DNA of 33,707 nt from Acidobacteriota bacterium (lineage in GTDB: Bacteria > Acidobacteriota > Terriglobia > Acidiferrales > UBA7541): positions 101,074 through 134,780 of the forward strand of contig PMES01000054.1 in assembly GCA_003154775.1 (NCBI GenBank), in the 5' to 3' direction. The position numbers and the translations under genes are program-made. Position 1 is the first letter of the stretch. Each line of letters starts with the position of its first letter. Of the stretch, positions 7,708-16,859 are shown piece after piece. The notes under the pieces are model-generated. The model worked only from the letters and a program-made list of their open reading frames with translations. It was not told where the DNA came from and did not search any database.

Positions 7708-9864
7708 TTAGTAGGCTAGGAGGAGATGGACGGCGGCGGTGAGGTCGTCGGTTTGGGGGAGGATGGCGTCCTCGAGCTTGGGATGGTAGGCGCAGAAGGT
7801 GTCCATGGCGGCGACACGCTTGACGGGGGCGTCCAGCTCGGCGAAGAGTTCTTCGGCGATGCGCGCGGCGATTTCGGCGCCGTAACCCCAGCTCATCATG
7901 TCTTCATAGGCAACGATGACGCGGTGCGTTTTGCGCACGGTGGCGGCGATGGCATTCCAATCGAAGGGGGAGAGGGAGCGAAGATCGAGGATTTCGACGG
8001 AAATGCCTTCGCGCTGGAGGGCCGCGGCGGCAACTTCAGCGCGGCGAACGACGGCGCCGTAAGTGATGATGCTGACCTGTTCGCCTTCCTTGACAAGGCG
8101 CGCTTTGCCGAAAGGAATGGTGAAATCCGGGCCGGGGTATTCGGAGCGATTGTAGGGTTGGCGATAGAGATGTTTGTGTTCGAGGAACATCACCGGATCG
8201 TCGCAGCGAATGGCGGTGCGCAGCAGGCCGGCGACATCGAGCGCGGTGGAAGGCATGACAACGCGCAAGCCGGGGCAATGGGTAAAAATAGATTCGCCGC
8301 TCTGGCTGTGATAGACGGCGCCACCGGTAAGGTAGCCACCGATGGCCACGCGAATGACGGCGGGGCACTTGAAGGCGCCGTTGGAGCGCCAGCGAAGGAC
8401 GCAGAGTTCATTGCGAATCTGCATCATGGCCGGCCAGATGTAATCGAAGAACTGGATTTCCGCGACGGGCTTCAAGCCTCGGGTGGCCATGCCGATAGCG
8501 CGGCCAACGATGCTGGCTTCCGCGATGGGCGTATTGAAGACGCGATCGGAGCCGTATTTGCGCTGTAGACCGGCGGTGGCTTTGAAAACGCCGCCCTTCC
8601 CTTTCACTTCGCGGAGAGTATCCTCGCGGCTGGCATCGGCGACATCTTCACCAAAGACGACGATGCGTTCATCGCGAGCCATCTCATCCAGGAGCGTTGC
8701 AGCGACCATTTCGACCATGGTCTTGGGAGCGGCCTGGAATTTCGGCTCGACGGCAAAGCTCGCGGAAGTGGGATCGATGTCCTGCGAATAAATGTGCAAC
8801 GGGATGGAGGAGGGTTCCGGATGCTCGGCGGCGAGGGCCTGATCGGCGGCTTCGCGGACTTCACGATCAACCTGGGCTTCGAGGGATTCAATTTCTTTCT
8901 GATCGAGAAGGCCTTCGCGAATGAGGAAGAGCGAAAACTTGGAGAGCGGGTCGCGACGGGCTTCGGCTTCGCGCTCTTCCGGAGTCTTATAGAGCTTTTC
9001 GTCGTCGGAAAGCGAGTGGGAGTAGGGACGCGTGACGCGGGCGTGAACAAGTGCGGGGCCGCGGCGCTCGCGAGCGTAGGCGATGGCTTCCTTGCAGACG
9101 GCGTAGCTTTCCAGCGGGTCGGTGCCGTCGCATTCGGCGATGTGCAGGCCGGGAAAACCTTTGACCAGCCGGGAAATGCTGCCACCGGCGGTTTGCACTT
9201 CGACGGGAACGGAGATGGCGTAACCGTTGTCCTCGATGAGATAGAAAAGGGGAAGTTTCTTGGCGCAGGCGACGTTGAGTGATTCCCAGAATTCGCCTTC
9301 GCTGGTGGCGCCATCGCCGGAGGAGACGTAGACGATCTCTTCGGGTTGGTAATTGACGTGTTCCCCCAGCGGGGCCTGTTGCGCTTGCGCAAGCGCCTTG
9401 TGGCGATGCTCGTAGTAGAGCGTTGCTTCCGCGGCGCCAGCGGCGTGGAGAAACTGCGTGCCGGTGCAGGAGGACCTGCTGACGACGTTCCATTTCGGAT
9501 GGCCCCAATGGGAGGGCATCTGGCGTCCACCGGAGCTGGGATCGTCCTTCGCGCCGGCGGCTTGGAGGAGAGTGTCGAGAGGTGTGACGCCGAGCATGAG
9601 GCAGAGAGCGCGGTCGCGATAGTAGGGGTAGAGCCAGTCCACACCGGGACGCAGGAGAAGGCCGGCAGCGGCGGTGACGGCTTCGTGACCGGCGCTGGAA
9701 ATCTGGAAATAGATTTTGCTCTGGCGCTTGAGCTGAATTTCGCGGTCGTCGAGGCGCCGCGAGAGATACATGGTGCGGTAGAGGCGGACGAGGGTGTCGC
9801 GGTCCAGACCGTGGTACTTGGGCGATTCCAGCTTGGCGATCTTCACGCGAGTTTGCACGGACAT
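7708..9864 (-). CDS. 2-oxoacid dehydrogenase E1, alpha and beta subunits fused
   Basis: The 718-residue protein fuses both halves of a thiamine-diphosphate E1 component. The alpha part (about 1-340) has the TPP/Mg motif [10 protein letters not shown] ... IEDNGYAIS near residues 181-213 and the phosphorylation-loop-like [14 protein letters not shown]. The beta part (about 380-718) has [47 protein letters not shown] and the C-terminal transketolase domain ([16 protein letters not shown]). Branched-chain or pyruvate dehydrogenase E1 catalyses oxidative decarboxylation and lipoyl acylation; the substrate is not decidable here. No E2 or E3 gene is adjacent. I chose the ATG at 9864 (MSVQTRVKI) over the longer open frame because the upstream part looks non-coding. 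Confidence 0.88.
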   Translation of the reverse strand: MSVQTRVKIAKLESPKYHGLDRDTLVRLYRTMYLSRRLDDREIQLKRQSKIYFQISSAGHEAVTAAAGLLLRPGVDWLYPYYRDRALCLMLGVTPLDTLLQAAGAKDDPSSGGRQMPSHWGHPKWNVVSRSSCTGTQFLHAAGAAEATLYYEHRHKALAQAQQAPLGEHVNYQPEEIVYVSSGDGATSEGEFWESLNVACAKKLPLFYLIEDNGYAISVPVEVQTAGGSISRLVKGFPGLHIAECDGTDPLESYAVCKEAIAYARERRGPALVHARVTRPYSHSLSDDEKLYKTPEEREAEARRDPLSKFSLFLIREGLLDQKEIESLEAQVDREVREAADQALAAEHPEPSSIPLHIYSQDIDPTSASFAVEPKFQAAPKTMVEMVAATLLDEMARDERIVVFGEDVADASREDTLREVKGKGGVFKATAGLQRKYGSDRVFNTPIAEASIVGRAIGMATRGLKPVAEIQFFDYIWPAMMQIRNELCVLRWRSNGAFKCPAVIRVAIGGYLTGGAVYHSQSGESIFTHCPGLRVVMPSTALDVAGLLRTAIRCDDPVMFLEHKHLYRQPYNRSEYPGPDFTIPFGKARLVKEGEQVSIITYGAVVRRAEVAAAALQREGISVEILDLRSLSPFDWNAIAATVRKTHRVIVAYEDMMSWGYGAEIAARIAEELFAELDAPVKRVAAMDTFCAYHPKLEDAILPQTDDLTAAVHLLLAY

Positions 9865-9911
9865 TCGGTTCGCCTTCGTGATGGAGAGGAGTAACTTACG
9901 CGCGAATTTTA

Positions 9912-9917
9912 AGTATA
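9912..9917 (-). promoter_or_regulatory. Possible -10 box for the E1 fusion gene
   Basis: TATACT on the minus strand lies about 48 nt upstream of the ATG at 9864, in the gap between two minus-strand genes. No convincing -35 is seen. Confidence 0.35.
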
Positions 9918-9975
9918 CCGGATGAGGGCGGCGAATCGATAGGAAAGCAGGGTGGTTTCGCCGCAAACGGCAGTA

Positions 9976-10377
9976 CTATACCAGGTCGTCAAAGTGCTTT
10001 TCGGTATCGGCAAAAGGCGCGTCGGAGGGTTTGACGATGGTAGGCGAAGCGCCCTGAAATGGTTCCTCGGACGGAATTCTTTGCAGCCAGCGTTGCTCGG
10101 AGAGTTTTTCGTGATTGGAAAAGTCGAGACGCACGAGGAGCTTGACGGTTTCGGAAGGTGCGGCTGGGGGAGCTTCAGGATTGTCTTTGCTCTTCCCCTT
10201 GGAGTTGTCAGGCTTTTCGCCGACTTCGGCAGGAGCAGCAGCGGCGATGCGTTCAAATTTGAAGAGGAGTTTCTTGTCGAGGCGGTAGGCCTGCTTCCAG
10301 CCTTCGAGTTTGTGGCGCGCTTGCTGCGCTTTTTCTTCGTCTTTTGCGAAGTCAAATTGAATATAAGTGTGGGGCAT
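9976..10377 (-). CDS. Conserved-looking hypothetical protein, charged and Pro/Lys-rich
   Basis: The ATG at 10377 gives 133 residues beginning MPHTYIQFDFAKDEEKAQQA. The protein is hydrophilic, with an N-terminal segment rich in Lys and aromatics (about 1-50), a low-complexity linker (AAAAPAEVGEKPDNSKGKSK, about 50-75) and a mixed C-terminal part (LLVRLDFSNHEKLSEQRWLQ). I recognise no domain. The upstream extension of this frame to 10680 runs antisense to the next gene and is rejected. Codon use is similar to neighbours and no competing frame covers 9976-10377, so I keep it as a likely gene of unknown function. No signal peptide or membrane segment is seen. Confidence 0.6.
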   Translation of the reverse strand: MPHTYIQFDFAKDEEKAQQARHKLEGWKQAYRLDKKLLFKFERIAAAAPAEVGEKPDNSKGKSKDNPEAPPAAPSETVKLLVRLDFSNHEKLSEQRWLQRIPSEEPFQGASPTIVKPSDAPFADTEKHFDDLV

Positions 10378-10486
10378 AAAATGATTTTGCGGCTCGCGGG
10401 GGGAGTAAGTCAAGAAATGCCAGTGGATTGCGGCGCTAGCAGTGCGCTGGCGGGGCCCCCTTCCTATTTGGCTTGGAGAGGACGTG

Positions 10487-10511
10487 GGAGTTAGGGTATC
10501 CTGCCAACTCC
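10487..10511 (+). promoter_or_regulatory. Inverted repeat before the metal-binding protein gene
   Basis: GGAGTT (10487-10492) and AACTCC (10506-10511) form a 6-bp inverted repeat with a 13-nt centre that itself holds AGGGTATCCT. It ends 4 nt before the ATG at 10516, so it could be an operator or a translation-blocking hairpin. It does not match the CopY/BlaI or CsoR consensus as I know them. Confidence 0.35.
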
Positions 10512-10515
10512 AACT

Positions 10516-10956
10516 ATGAAGAGATTGCGGGCCATCCCTATCGCTCCGGGAAAACTGGGGGCGTGGGTGTGCCTGGTGGCGGTGGTGCTGCTGTGGGCTC
10601 CGATGTGGGCAGCGGCGTGGCCAACGGATGGCATGGACTGCTGTAAGAACGGCCTGTGCATGGCGCACGCTCACTCGCAATCAAATCCCGCCCGTCCGCA
10701 GCAGGCAGGGGCAAAGGAATCGCCGATGGACTGCGCGCACCATGGCGGAAGCGGCATGGCCAACTGCTCGATGTCCTGCTGCCATGAACGCAGTCAAATC
10801 CTGGCGGCACCAGCGATTTTTGTGACGCCAGAGCCCGCAACCATTGGCCAGCCATCCGAGGCCACGATAGCGGCCGGTACCTTTGCGCCGAAGGAATTTG
10901 TGCAATCGTTCGCGCCACCCTCTCCCCCTCCTCGCACGCCTCTCGTCTCCCTGTAA
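10516..10956 (+). CDS. Exported Cys/Met/His-rich putative metal-binding protein
   Basis: The 146-residue protein starts with a basic region and hydrophobic core (LGAWVCLVAVVLLWAPMWAAAWP), a signal peptide or anchor. The mature part is dense in metal-liganding residues: DGMDCCKNGLCMAHAHS near residues 39-55 and MDCAHHGGSGMANCSMSCCH near 71-91. Clustered Cys, Met and His suggest soft-metal binding, most likely copper, in the periplasm. The tail is Pro/Ala/Ser-rich and probably disordered. It lies 90 bp before a TonB-dependent receptor on the same strand and is followed by a CusF-like gene, which supports a copper role. I know no characterised member, so binding is inferred from composition. Confidence 0.7.
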   Translation: MKRLRAIPIAPGKLGAWVCLVAVVLLWAPMWAAAWPTDGMDCCKNGLCMAHAHSQSNPARPQQAGAKESPMDCAHHGGSGMANCSMSCCHERSQILAAPAIFVTPEPATIGQPSEATIAAGTFAPKEFVQSFAPPSPPPRTPLVSL

Positions 10957-11046
10957 TTTCCCGCTTATTTTCGTGGAATGGAAAATTTTCCGGGTCCAAG
11001 CGACCCGCCGCGGATTTTCCCGCCATTCAACGGAGAAGAATTCAAG

Positions 11047-13320
11047 ATGCAACGAATTTTGCTTGTCATGGCAGTCGTATTTCTTTTTGTGAGCGGAGTG
11101 TTTGCCACCATATTTGGAACGGTACGAGGCGTCGTGCACGATCCGCAGCACCGGCCAGTGGCCGACGCCGCGGTGAAGCTGAAGTCGGCGACCTCTGATT
11201 GGACGCAAACGGCGCAAACAGACCAAGATGGGGCGTTTTTGTTTACAGCGGTGCCGGTGGGCGATTACCAGGTGACGGTGACAAGGAGCGGCTTTGCGGA
11301 GGAGCAGGAAACGGTCACCGTGGTTTCGGCTTCCTCGCCGACGCTGCATTTTCAACTCAAGATCGCTTCGGTAAATCAGACCACAACCGTTTTGGCAGAA
11401 GGACAGGAAGAAGTGGCGAACGTGGATTCCGTGACGCCGACAACGCTCGTGGCACGATTGGACATCGCGCAGACGCCCGGTGCCGACCGCACGAACGCAT
11501 TGCAAATGATCACCGACTACGTGCCAGCCGCCTACGTGACTCACGATATGCTGCACATGCGCGGAGGCCACCAGGTGGACTGGCTGATTGACGGCGTTCC
11601 TATACCCAACACCAATATCGCCACCAACCTGGGCCCGGTGATTGACCCAAAGGACATTGATTATCTCGAGGTGCAAAGAGGCAGCTACGAAGCCGATTAT
11701 GGGGACCGCACCTACGGAATCTTCAATATCGTGCCGCGAACCGGGTTTGAGCGGAACAATGAGGCGGAGCTCGTGCTGAGTTTGGGGAACTGGGATCAAA
11801 CGAACGATCAAATCAATTTCGGTGGGCACACCGAGCGCTTCGCCTATTATGCAAGCTTAAACGGAAACCGGAGCAATTACGGACTGCAGACCCCGATTGG
11901 GCAAGTCTTTCACGATGCAGAGAACGGCTATGGGGGATTCGCGTCCTTCATCTACAACCCCAATTCCGAGAACCAATTTCGATTGGTCACGTCCTTGCGG
12001 CAGGACTACTACCAGATTCCCTACGACCCGGATCCCAATTCATCTGGAAATCAGTCGTACCCCAGCTACGGCCTTCGCGATGGCGAGCACGAAACCGACG
12101 GCTATGTTGCGTTCTCCTGGATCCACACATTCAATGCAAACCTGCTGCTTACGGTTTCGCCCTTTTATCACTACAGCAAAGCCAACTACCAAGCCTCACC
12201 CAACGACACGCCGGTGGTCACGAGCGCGGATCAAACTTCCAATTATGAGGGGTTACAGGCGGCCGTGAGCGCAAGTGTTTGGAGAAATGATATTCAGGCC
12301 GGCGTGTACGGATTCGCCCAACACCAGAGCAACTACTTCGACAACCTATTCACGGACGGCAGCCAAAACTTCCCTCCTTCCTCGGCTTCTGTCACGGGGG
12401 GACTTGAGGAAATATTTGTAAGCGACAAATTCAAGGTGACTTCGTGGCTGACATTAATCGCCGGCTTTCGCCAATCACACTTTACGGCGGATATTGTGGA
12501 AAATGAGGTGGACCCACGCTTTGGCATGGCCGTAAAGGTCCCGCGGCTGAATTGGGTCTTTCACGCCTTCTATGGCCACTTTTACGAACCCCCGCCGCTG
12601 TTGACGGCCACCGGCCCGCTGCTGGATTTAGCAAACAGCCAGAATCTGACTTTTGCTCCGCTGCACGGTGAGCGGGATGAAGAGTATCAGTTTGGGGTCA
12701 CGATTCCTTTTCGCGGCTGGGCTCTTGACGCAGATCATTTTCAAACAAAGGCACAGAATTGGCTGGATCACAGCAATATCGGTGAATCAAACCTGTTCTG
12801 GCCACTCACGTGGTATCAGGCATTGATTCAAACTTGGGAACTCACGCTGCGGTCCCCCCGCCTTTGGCACCGCGGCCAGTTTCACCTGGCTTACGCGAAT
12901 CAAATCGCGCAGGCAGAGGGGCCCTTCACGGGAGGCTTGATCTGCCCGAACCCCGCGCCGGTGGGATGCGAACCGCCGCCAGGATATGCCGCGGTGGACC
13001 ATGACCAGAGAAACACACTAAACTTGGGTTTTAACGCAACCCTTCCCTGGCAAGCGTTCGCTTCGGCGAATGTGTACTACGGCTCAGGGTTCACGAACGG
13101 GATGCCGGACGCGCAATATCCCGGGAACTATCTGCCGCAGCACACCACGTTTGATCTTTCGCTGGGGAAAAGCTTCTTTGAGAAATACAGCGTTTCCGTG
13201 ACCGCGCTGAATGTGGGGAACCGACGCGTGCTGCTGGACAACAGTTTGACGTTCGGAGGATTTCACTACAACGATCCGCGGGAAATCTACGCTGAATTCC
13301 GCTATCGTTTCCATTATTGA
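11047..13320 (+). CDS. TonB-dependent outer-membrane receptor with carboxypeptidase-regulatory-like domain
   Basis: From the ATG at 11047 (MQRILLVMAVVF, preceded by a GGAGAAG Shine-Dalgarno) the 757-residue protein has a signal peptide to about residue 21. A carboxypeptidase regulatory-like beta-sandwich follows (about 22-105, GTVRGVVHDPQHRPVADAAV ... GDYQVTVTRSGF). Next come a plug domain (about 135-230, MRGGHQVDWLIDGVPIPN and DYLEVQRGSYEADYGDRTYG) and a long beta-barrel ending in the aromatic FRYRFHY. It would import a TonB-powered substrate across the outer membrane. Substrate is unknown; flanking metal-rich and CusF-like proteins suggest copper or a copper chelate. The frame extends upstream to 10978, but those residues lack signal-peptide features. 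The barrel is short for this acidobacterial family, whose members often exceed 1000 residues. Confidence 0.85.
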   Translation: MQRILLVMAVVFLFVSGVFATIFGTVRGVVHDPQHRPVADAAVKLKSATSDWTQTAQTDQDGAFLFTAVPVGDYQVTVTRSGFAEEQETVTVVSASSPTLHFQLKIASVNQTTTVLAEGQEEVANVDSVTPTTLVARLDIAQTPGADRTNALQMITDYVPAAYVTHDMLHMRGGHQVDWLIDGVPIPNTNIATNLGPVIDPKDIDYLEVQRGSYEADYGDRTYGIFNIVPRTGFERNNEAELVLSLGNWDQTNDQINFGGHTERFAYYASLNGNRSNYGLQTPIGQVFHDAENGYGGFASFIYNPNSENQFRLVTSLRQDYYQIPYDPDPNSSGNQSYPSYGLRDGEHETDGYVAFSWIHTFNANLLLTVSPFYHYSKANYQASPNDTPVVTSADQTSNYEGLQAAVSASVWRNDIQAGVYGFAQHQSNYFDNLFTDGSQNFPPSSASVTGGLEEIFVSDKFKVTSWLTLIAGFRQSHFTADIVENEVDPRFGMAVKVPRLNWVFHAFYGHFYEPPPLLTATGPLLDLANSQNLTFAPLHGERDEEYQFGVTIPFRGWALDADHFQTKAQNWLDHSNIGESNLFWPLTWYQALIQTWELTLRSPRLWHRGQFHLAYANQIAQAEGPFTGGLICPNPAPVGCEPPPGYAAVDHDQRNTLNLGFNATLPWQAFASANVYYGSGFTNGMPDAQYPGNYLPQHTTFDLSLGKSFFEKYSVSVTALNVGNRRVLLDNSLTFGGFHYNDPREIYAEFRYRFHY

Positions 13321-13329
13321 GGAGCAGCG

Positions 13330-13677
13330 ATGAGACAATTCATTCTACTTTTGCTGGGGATGTTCGTTATGTCGAGCGCAGGCTGCCAGACGACGCCGGT
13401 GAAACATTATGCGATCCAGGCGGAGGTGATCTCGGTGGACGTGCCGAAGAAGATGGTGACGGTGAAGCATGGCGAGATACCGGGATTGATGCCTGCAATG
13501 ACCATGAATTACCTGGTGGCGGATGAAAAGCAGATCGAGCCGCTGAAGCCAGGGGACAAGATCAGCGCGGATCTGGTGGTGGGGGAAAACGTGGGGCACC
13601 TGGAAAAGATTGTGCTGGTGGAAAAGGCCGTGCCGGCGCCACCTCCGGCGGGTGACGCGAACCAGCAAGGGCATTGA
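13330..13677 (+). CDS. CusF-like copper-binding protein, probable lipoprotein
   Basis: The 115-residue protein has a hydrophobic leader ending SSAGC (a lipobox-like cysteine near residue 19). A small beta-barrel domain follows, with HGEIPGLMPAMTMNY near residues 47-61. In E. coli CusF the Cu(I)/Ag(I) site is His, Trp, Met, Met (H-x7-WPEMTM). Here the Trp position reads Met in MPAMTM, as in the wider CusF/Sco-associated family. It would chelate Cu(I) in the periplasm. The ATG is 9 nt after the receptor's TGA with a good GAGGAG Shine-Dalgarno, so the two are co-transcribed and likely co-functional. Confidence 0.82.
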   Translation: MRQFILLLLGMFVMSSAGCQTTPVKHYAIQAEVISVDVPKKMVTVKHGEIPGLMPAMTMNYLVADEKQIEPLKPGDKISADLVVGENVGHLEKIVLVEKAVPAPPPAGDANQQGH

Positions 13678-13747
13678 TGCGACAACTTCTATTGACTGGC
13701 CGCGCTGCGAGGAACGTTGGGCAAGAGTGTGCTGAGAATGTACACTG

Positions 13748-14965
13748 TTGGCTGTGAATTCCGAAAAAACTAGCGCAATACAGGCGAGCAGCGGGCACTG
13801 GCTAAACAGGACCGTGCTGGGCGTTGGACTGACAAGCCTGTTCAGCGACTGGAGCCACGAGATGGCCACGGCGATACTGCCGGCTTTTTTGGCGGCAATT
13901 GGCGCGGGGCCGGCGTGGTTGGGCGCCATTGAAGGGATTTCGGACGGATTGTCCAGCTTCACCAAGCTGGCGGCGGGCTACTACACCGATCGGCTGAAAC
14001 ATCGCAAGCCGCTGGTAGTTGTGGGGTATGCGTTTACGGCCGTGGCGACGGCTTCGTTTGGGCTGGCAACGCAGGCGATTCATGTGTTGTTTGGGCGGGC
14101 AGCGGCGTGGTTCGGGCGGGGGGTGAGATCGCCGGCAAAGAAGGCGCTGCTGGCAGCGGACGTTCCGCCTTCCGCGTACGGGCGGGCGTTTGGCTTTGAA
14201 CGATTGATGGACACGGTGGGAGCGATTGCGGGGCCGCTGACGGCGCTGTGGCTGCTGCGGGTAACGAATCACGCGTATCGCACAGTGTTTTTTTGGACCC
14301 TGTTGCCGGGGTTGGCTGCGGTGCTGTGCTTCTGGCTGCTGGTGCGGGAGCGGCCGATTGGGACGCGCAAGCAAGTGTCGTTTCTGACGGGGCTGCGCGC
14401 GCTGCCGGGTTCCTTTCGCCGGTTTTTGCTGGGAGTGGGAATATTCGGGGCTGGCGATTTTTCACACACGCTGCTGATTCTTTATGCGACGCGCATGCTG
14501 GCGCCAACGCGGGGAATGGCCTGGGCGGCGAGCATTGCGGTGGGGCTATACACGCTGCACAACGTGTTTTATGCAGGCTCGGCATACGTGAGCGGTTGGA
14601 TCAGCGACCACGTGCCACACCGAAAGGCGATTCTCGCAGGAGGTTATGCGCTGGGTGGTGTGACAGCGATATTTCTGACGGCGGCACCGCATTCGCTCTG
14701 GTTGTTGGCCGCGATCTTCGTGTTTGCGGGCGTCTATGTGGGAACGGAAGAGGCGCTGGAGGATTCGCTGGCGGCGGAACTTTTGCCGAAAGAGCAGCAT
14801 GGCATGGCGTTCGGGACACTGGCGGCGGTGAACGCGGTGGGGGATTTTCTTTCGAGCATCGTCGTGGGGTTGTTGTGGTCACAGGTTTCGGTGAAGGCGG
14901 CGTTTTCATTTTCGGCGGTGTTGTTTTTTGCGGGGGCGATTTTGATCGCCAGGTTGCGGAAATAG
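13748..14965 (+). CDS. MFS transporter
   Basis: The 405-residue protein shows about twelve hydrophobic segments. An MFS loop 2-3 signature is visible as AGYYTDRLKHRKPLVVVGY near residue 75, with a related YVSGWISDHVPHRKAILAGG in the second half near residue 280. The N-terminal SLFSDWSHEMATAILPAFLA block places it in an MFS branch often annotated simply as MFS permease. The start is a TTG at 13748 (a GTG at 13754 is an alternative) with only a weak upstream purine stretch, so start confidence is low. It is 70 bp downstream of the CusF-like gene on the same strand and may be the inner-membrane step of the same locus. The substrate is unassigned. Confidence 0.8.
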   Translation: MAVNSEKTSAIQASSGHWLNRTVLGVGLTSLFSDWSHEMATAILPAFLAAIGAGPAWLGAIEGISDGLSSFTKLAAGYYTDRLKHRKPLVVVGYAFTAVATASFGLATQAIHVLFGRAAAWFGRGVRSPAKKALLAADVPPSAYGRAFGFERLMDTVGAIAGPLTALWLLRVTNHAYRTVFFWTLLPGLAAVLCFWLLVRERPIGTRKQVSFLTGLRALPGSFRRFLLGVGIFGAGDFSHTLLILYATRMLAPTRGMAWAASIAVGLYTLHNVFYAGSAYVSGWISDHVPHRKAILAGGYALGGVTAIFLTAAPHSLWLLAAIFVFAGVYVGTEEALEDSLAAELLPKEQHGMAFGTLAAVNAVGDFLSSIVVGLLWSQVSVKAAFSFSAVLFFAGAILIARLRK

Positions 14966-15127
14966 CGGGGGGGGAAAAGGCGGCCGATGCAAGAACAAGA
15001 GACGCGAGAGAAAGGCAAAGGCGCCCGCCTCAGAAGGCGGCCGCTACAAAAGGCAGAGACCCAAGAACCGGCTTGAAGGCCGGCCACTACAGAAGATCGC
15101 GATTTGTGCGGATTTGGCGGTGAGAAA
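14966..15127. repeat. Short gap with hairpin repeats
   Basis: Contains GCGCCCGCCTCAGAAGGCGG followed by CCGCTACA (about 15020-15047). It also holds CCGGCTTGAAGGCCGG (15068-15083) with the flanks CCCAAGAA and CCACTACA that are shared with 7660-7690. It lies between convergent genes, so the hairpins may also act as a terminator, though no T-tract follows. Confidence 0.6.
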
Positions 15128-15928
15128 TTAGGTTTGGGAGTTTTTGTTGGCGAGGGTTTTGGAGGCGCGCATGCGGCGCTGGACCTCCGCCTGAAGATAG
15201 CGGCGCAGGTTTTCGGGGACGATGCCGGGATCCGCGAGTGCGCGAAGATCCGAAACGGTGAGGTGGGGCAAAAAGGCGAGCACGGTGGCGAGAGGCGCGG
15301 AGGGATTGCGCACAAGGGCGAGGCGCACGTTGTAGGTCTGGGACCATTTGCGGTGACTGGCGATGGCTTGCACTACGCGAAGAGAAGTTTTCTCGCGCGC
15401 CATGGCCTTGAGCACCTGGGCTTCCGTCAGGAAGGGATTATCGAGGGCGACAGGCAGGACATTCGGGTGGCCTTCCGCGACGAGTGCGCCGGCAACGTGC
15501 GTGGGTCCGCGGCGAGCAAGAGTAATCTTCTGGCCCAGGGGTAATTGCGGGAGGCGCGCAACGATTTGGGCTTGGGCGAGGCGTTTGAGCTCCACGGAGG
15601 AGGCGGGCGAGAGGGCGAACTGGACAAGATCCATGAGGTAGATGTCGCGCAGCAAGCGCAAACAGGCGAGGCGCGGGGCACGCGGATGAAAAAGCAGCGC
15701 ACGCTTGACGGAATAGCTTTTCAGGAGGTTTTTGCGCGTGCCAATGTTTTCGAGTATTTCCGTGGGAAGATCCTTGCGGGAAAGTAGCAGGCAAAGCTTC
15801 GTGTCATCCAAGGCGGGATTATCGAGGAGCGCGGCGAGCACTTGGGGCGCAGGGTGATAAAGGAGAGCGCTCAGGTCATCACCTGTAGCGGTACGCGCGA
15901 GTTGCAGCTCTTGCTCGAACTCGCGCAC
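15128..15928 (-). CDS. Helical-repeat (HEAT/LRV-like) protein, function unknown
   Basis: The GTG start at 15928 (VREFEQELQLARTATG) gives 266 residues. It is preceded by GGAAAGG at good distance and lies 1 nt from the stop of the upstream kinase gene. The protein is mostly amphipathic helices in loose repeats of about 20-25 residues (LLYHPAPQVLAALLDNPALD; LLFHPRAPRLACLRLLRDIY; LVRNPSAPLATVLAFLPHLT). The recurring HPxxP/NPxxP element resembles leucine-rich-variant or HEAT-type solenoids, which usually mediate protein contacts. There is no signal peptide or membrane segment, so it is probably cytoplasmic. Tight coupling to an amino-sugar kinase suggests co-expression, but the role is unknown. 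The frame upstream of 15928 is a shadow of the kinase gene. Confidence 0.7.
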   Translation of the reverse strand: MREFEQELQLARTATGDDLSALLYHPAPQVLAALLDNPALDDTKLCLLLSRKDLPTEILENIGTRKNLLKSYSVKRALLFHPRAPRLACLRLLRDIYLMDLVQFALSPASSVELKRLAQAQIVARLPQLPLGQKITLARRGPTHVAGALVAEGHPNVLPVALDNPFLTEAQVLKAMAREKTSLRVVQAIASHRKWSQTYNVRLALVRNPSAPLATVLAFLPHLTVSDLRALADPGIVPENLRRYLQAEVQRRMRASKTLANKNSQT

Positions 15929-15929
15929 G

Positions 15930-16859
15930 TTAGTTCCTTTCCTCGATGGGCACCAGGAAGCGGAGAGCGAGGCGTGCGGCAGATTCGGCAGGGGTGATGG
16001 CCATGGCGCCAAATTCCGCCTGAGGGGCAACGGCGTGGAGGCGTTCGTCCACCAACTGATCAAAGAAGAAGGAGCAGCCCACCATGCCGCCCGTCTTGGC
16101 CAGAAGGAATTTCTGATCCTTGAGATGCAGGCGCTCGATGAGGGCGGCGACAAGCGTGGCGAGGTCGTCGGCAGCCGCTTGGAGCAGGGCGTGCGCGGCG
16201 GAATCGCCTTGATCCGCAGCTCGCAGAATCACCGGGAAAATCTTGGGGAAGACTTCATCGGGGACGCCGTGGGCGAGGGATTGGACTTCGTGCCAGGAAG
16301 TGGCGTTGAGTTCCTGAAGAATCAGGCGGCCCATCGTGGTGTTGGCGCCAGTACGATCGAATTCGTGCAAAGCGGCAATGGCAGCGCGGCGGCCGACATC
16401 GAAAGCGCTGCCTTCGTCTCCGAGGAGCGGACCGTGGCCGCCAATGCGGGCGATCTGGCCCTGCGCATCGCGCCCAACCGCGGCGGAACCGGTGCCGGCA
16501 ATCAGGACAATCGCGGGACCTTCGCCGGTGGCTTCCAGAGTAAGCTCAAGATCGGTGCACACCACCACGGTTTTGCCGGGAAATTCTTCCTCGAGGAGGC
16601 GTTTCATTTTTCGTTCGGCATCCGGCTGGCCCGCGCCGGCAAGACCCGCGCAAAGAGCGATGACTTCCGCCGGCGGGATATTGGCGGACTGCAGGGCCCA
16701 GCGCGCGGCTTCACAAACGGCAGCCAGCGCGCCGCCAAATCCGACGCGCATCGGATTGGAGGGGCCGCTGCGGCTGCGCGCAAGGACGTGGCGCGATTCG
16801 TCCATGAGGACGCATTCCGTTTTCGTGCCGCCGCCATCGAACCCGAGAACATAGCGCAT
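15930..16859 (-). CDS. BadF-family amino-sugar kinase (GlcNAc/MurNAc kinase-like)
   Basis: The 309-residue protein from the ATG at 16859 shows the ASKHA-fold ATPase motifs: phosphate-1 GFDGGGTKTE (residues 5-14), a central LIAGTGSAAVG and GGHGPLLGDEGSAFDVGR, and a C-terminal KTGGMVGC. This BadF/BadG family includes human NAGK and bacterial MurK/GlcNAc kinases, which phosphorylate GlcNAc and MurNAc at O6. It is about the usual length (300-320). The neighbouring muropeptide genes (NamZ, NagZ-AmiE, MurQ) make GlcNAc and/or MurNAc the most likely substrate. The sequence alone cannot separate them. It is followed at 1 nt by the helical-repeat gene. Confidence 0.82.
   Translation of the reverse strand: MRYVLGFDGGGTKTECVLMDESRHVLARSRSGPSNPMRVGFGGALAAVCEAARWALQSANIPPAEVIALCAGLAGAGQPDAERKMKRLLEEEFPGKTVVVCTDLELTLEATGEGPAIVLIAGTGSAAVGRDAQGQIARIGGHGPLLGDEGSAFDVGRRAAIAALHEFDRTGANTTMGRLILQELNATSWHEVQSLAHGVPDEVFPKIFPVILRAADQGDSAAHALLQAAADDLATLVAALIERLHLKDQKFLLAKTGGMVGCSFFFDQLVDERLHAVAPQAEFGAMAITPAESAARLALRFLVPIEERN

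Noticed and set aside
7397-7719. Small open frames in the repeat gap
   Set aside because: They are translations of the dispersed hairpin repeats with no start signals.
10957-11046. N-terminal extension of the TonB receptor to 10978
   Set aside because: The added residues are Pro-rich and lack signal-peptide character, whereas the ATG at 11047 has a Shine-Dalgarno and begins a clear signal peptide.
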